In this document: positions 6,154 to 6,159 of the stretch, in pieces
How positions within the stretch are numbered: position 1 is the first letter of the stretch
Layout of the letters: each line of letters starts with the position of its first letter
Source of the DNA: an uncultured Clostridia bacterium
Lineage (GTDB): Bacteria; Bacillota; Clostridia; Oscillospirales; Ruminococcaceae
NCBI GenBank assembly: GCA_947176675.1
Contig: CAMWRN010000153.1
Coordinates: forward strand, 1 to 6,159
DNA: 6,159 nucleotides
Direction: 5' to 3'
Made by a program: the position numbers and the translations under genes
Notes under the pieces: generated by a model
Database searches by the model: none
Seen by the model: the letters and a program-made list of their open reading frames with translations, nothing else
What the model was told of the DNA's origin: nothing

Positions 6154-6159
6154 CCATAT

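Overview
The window looks like a chromosomal segment of a low-to-mid GC Gram-positive bacterium, most likely an anaerobic gut or rumen clostridium of the Ruminococcus/Oscillospiraceae kind. The support is indirect: a DivIVA-type coiled-coil protein, a SigH-like sigma factor, a two-subunit class I fumarase (only the beta subunit is visible), a clostridial-style CxxC zinc-ribbon protein, strong GGAGG-type ribosome binding sites and sigma-A-like promoters. All five recognisable genes lie on the minus strand, so the window reads right to left. The plus-strand open frames are shadows of these genes.

Right to left: (1) a partial promoter (extended -10 box at 6148-6153) drives a DivIVA-domain protein (6080-5022), followed 3 bases later by the beta subunit of class I fumarate hydratase (5018-4464), with a hairpin at 4417-4379 that probably ends this two-gene unit. 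(2) A consensus-like promoter (4273-4244), with a perfect 19-bp inverted repeat abutting its -35 box, drives a SigH-like sigma-70 family factor (4168-3539). (3) A short spacer carrying a degenerate tRNA-like fold that ends in a T-rich tract leads to a small eight-cysteine zinc-ribbon protein (3424-3149), with a 13-bp terminator hairpin at 3048-3014. (4) A promoter at 2960-2932 and a leader of about 115 bases precede a very large hybrid sensor histidine kinase. It begins with GTG at 2809 and runs off the left edge after 936 codons, with no stop codon in between.

The genes do not form one obvious pathway. They are four transcription units: cell pole/division plus central carbon metabolism, a sigma factor, a small metal-binding protein and an environmental sensor. 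The most notable points are the coupling of fumarase beta to divIVA with no alpha subunit in view, the palindrome at the sigma promoter, the tRNA-like relic between the sigma and zinc-ribbon genes, and the structured leader of the kinase gene. I see no mobile element, CRISPR array, intact RNA gene, or clearly novel multi-gene system.
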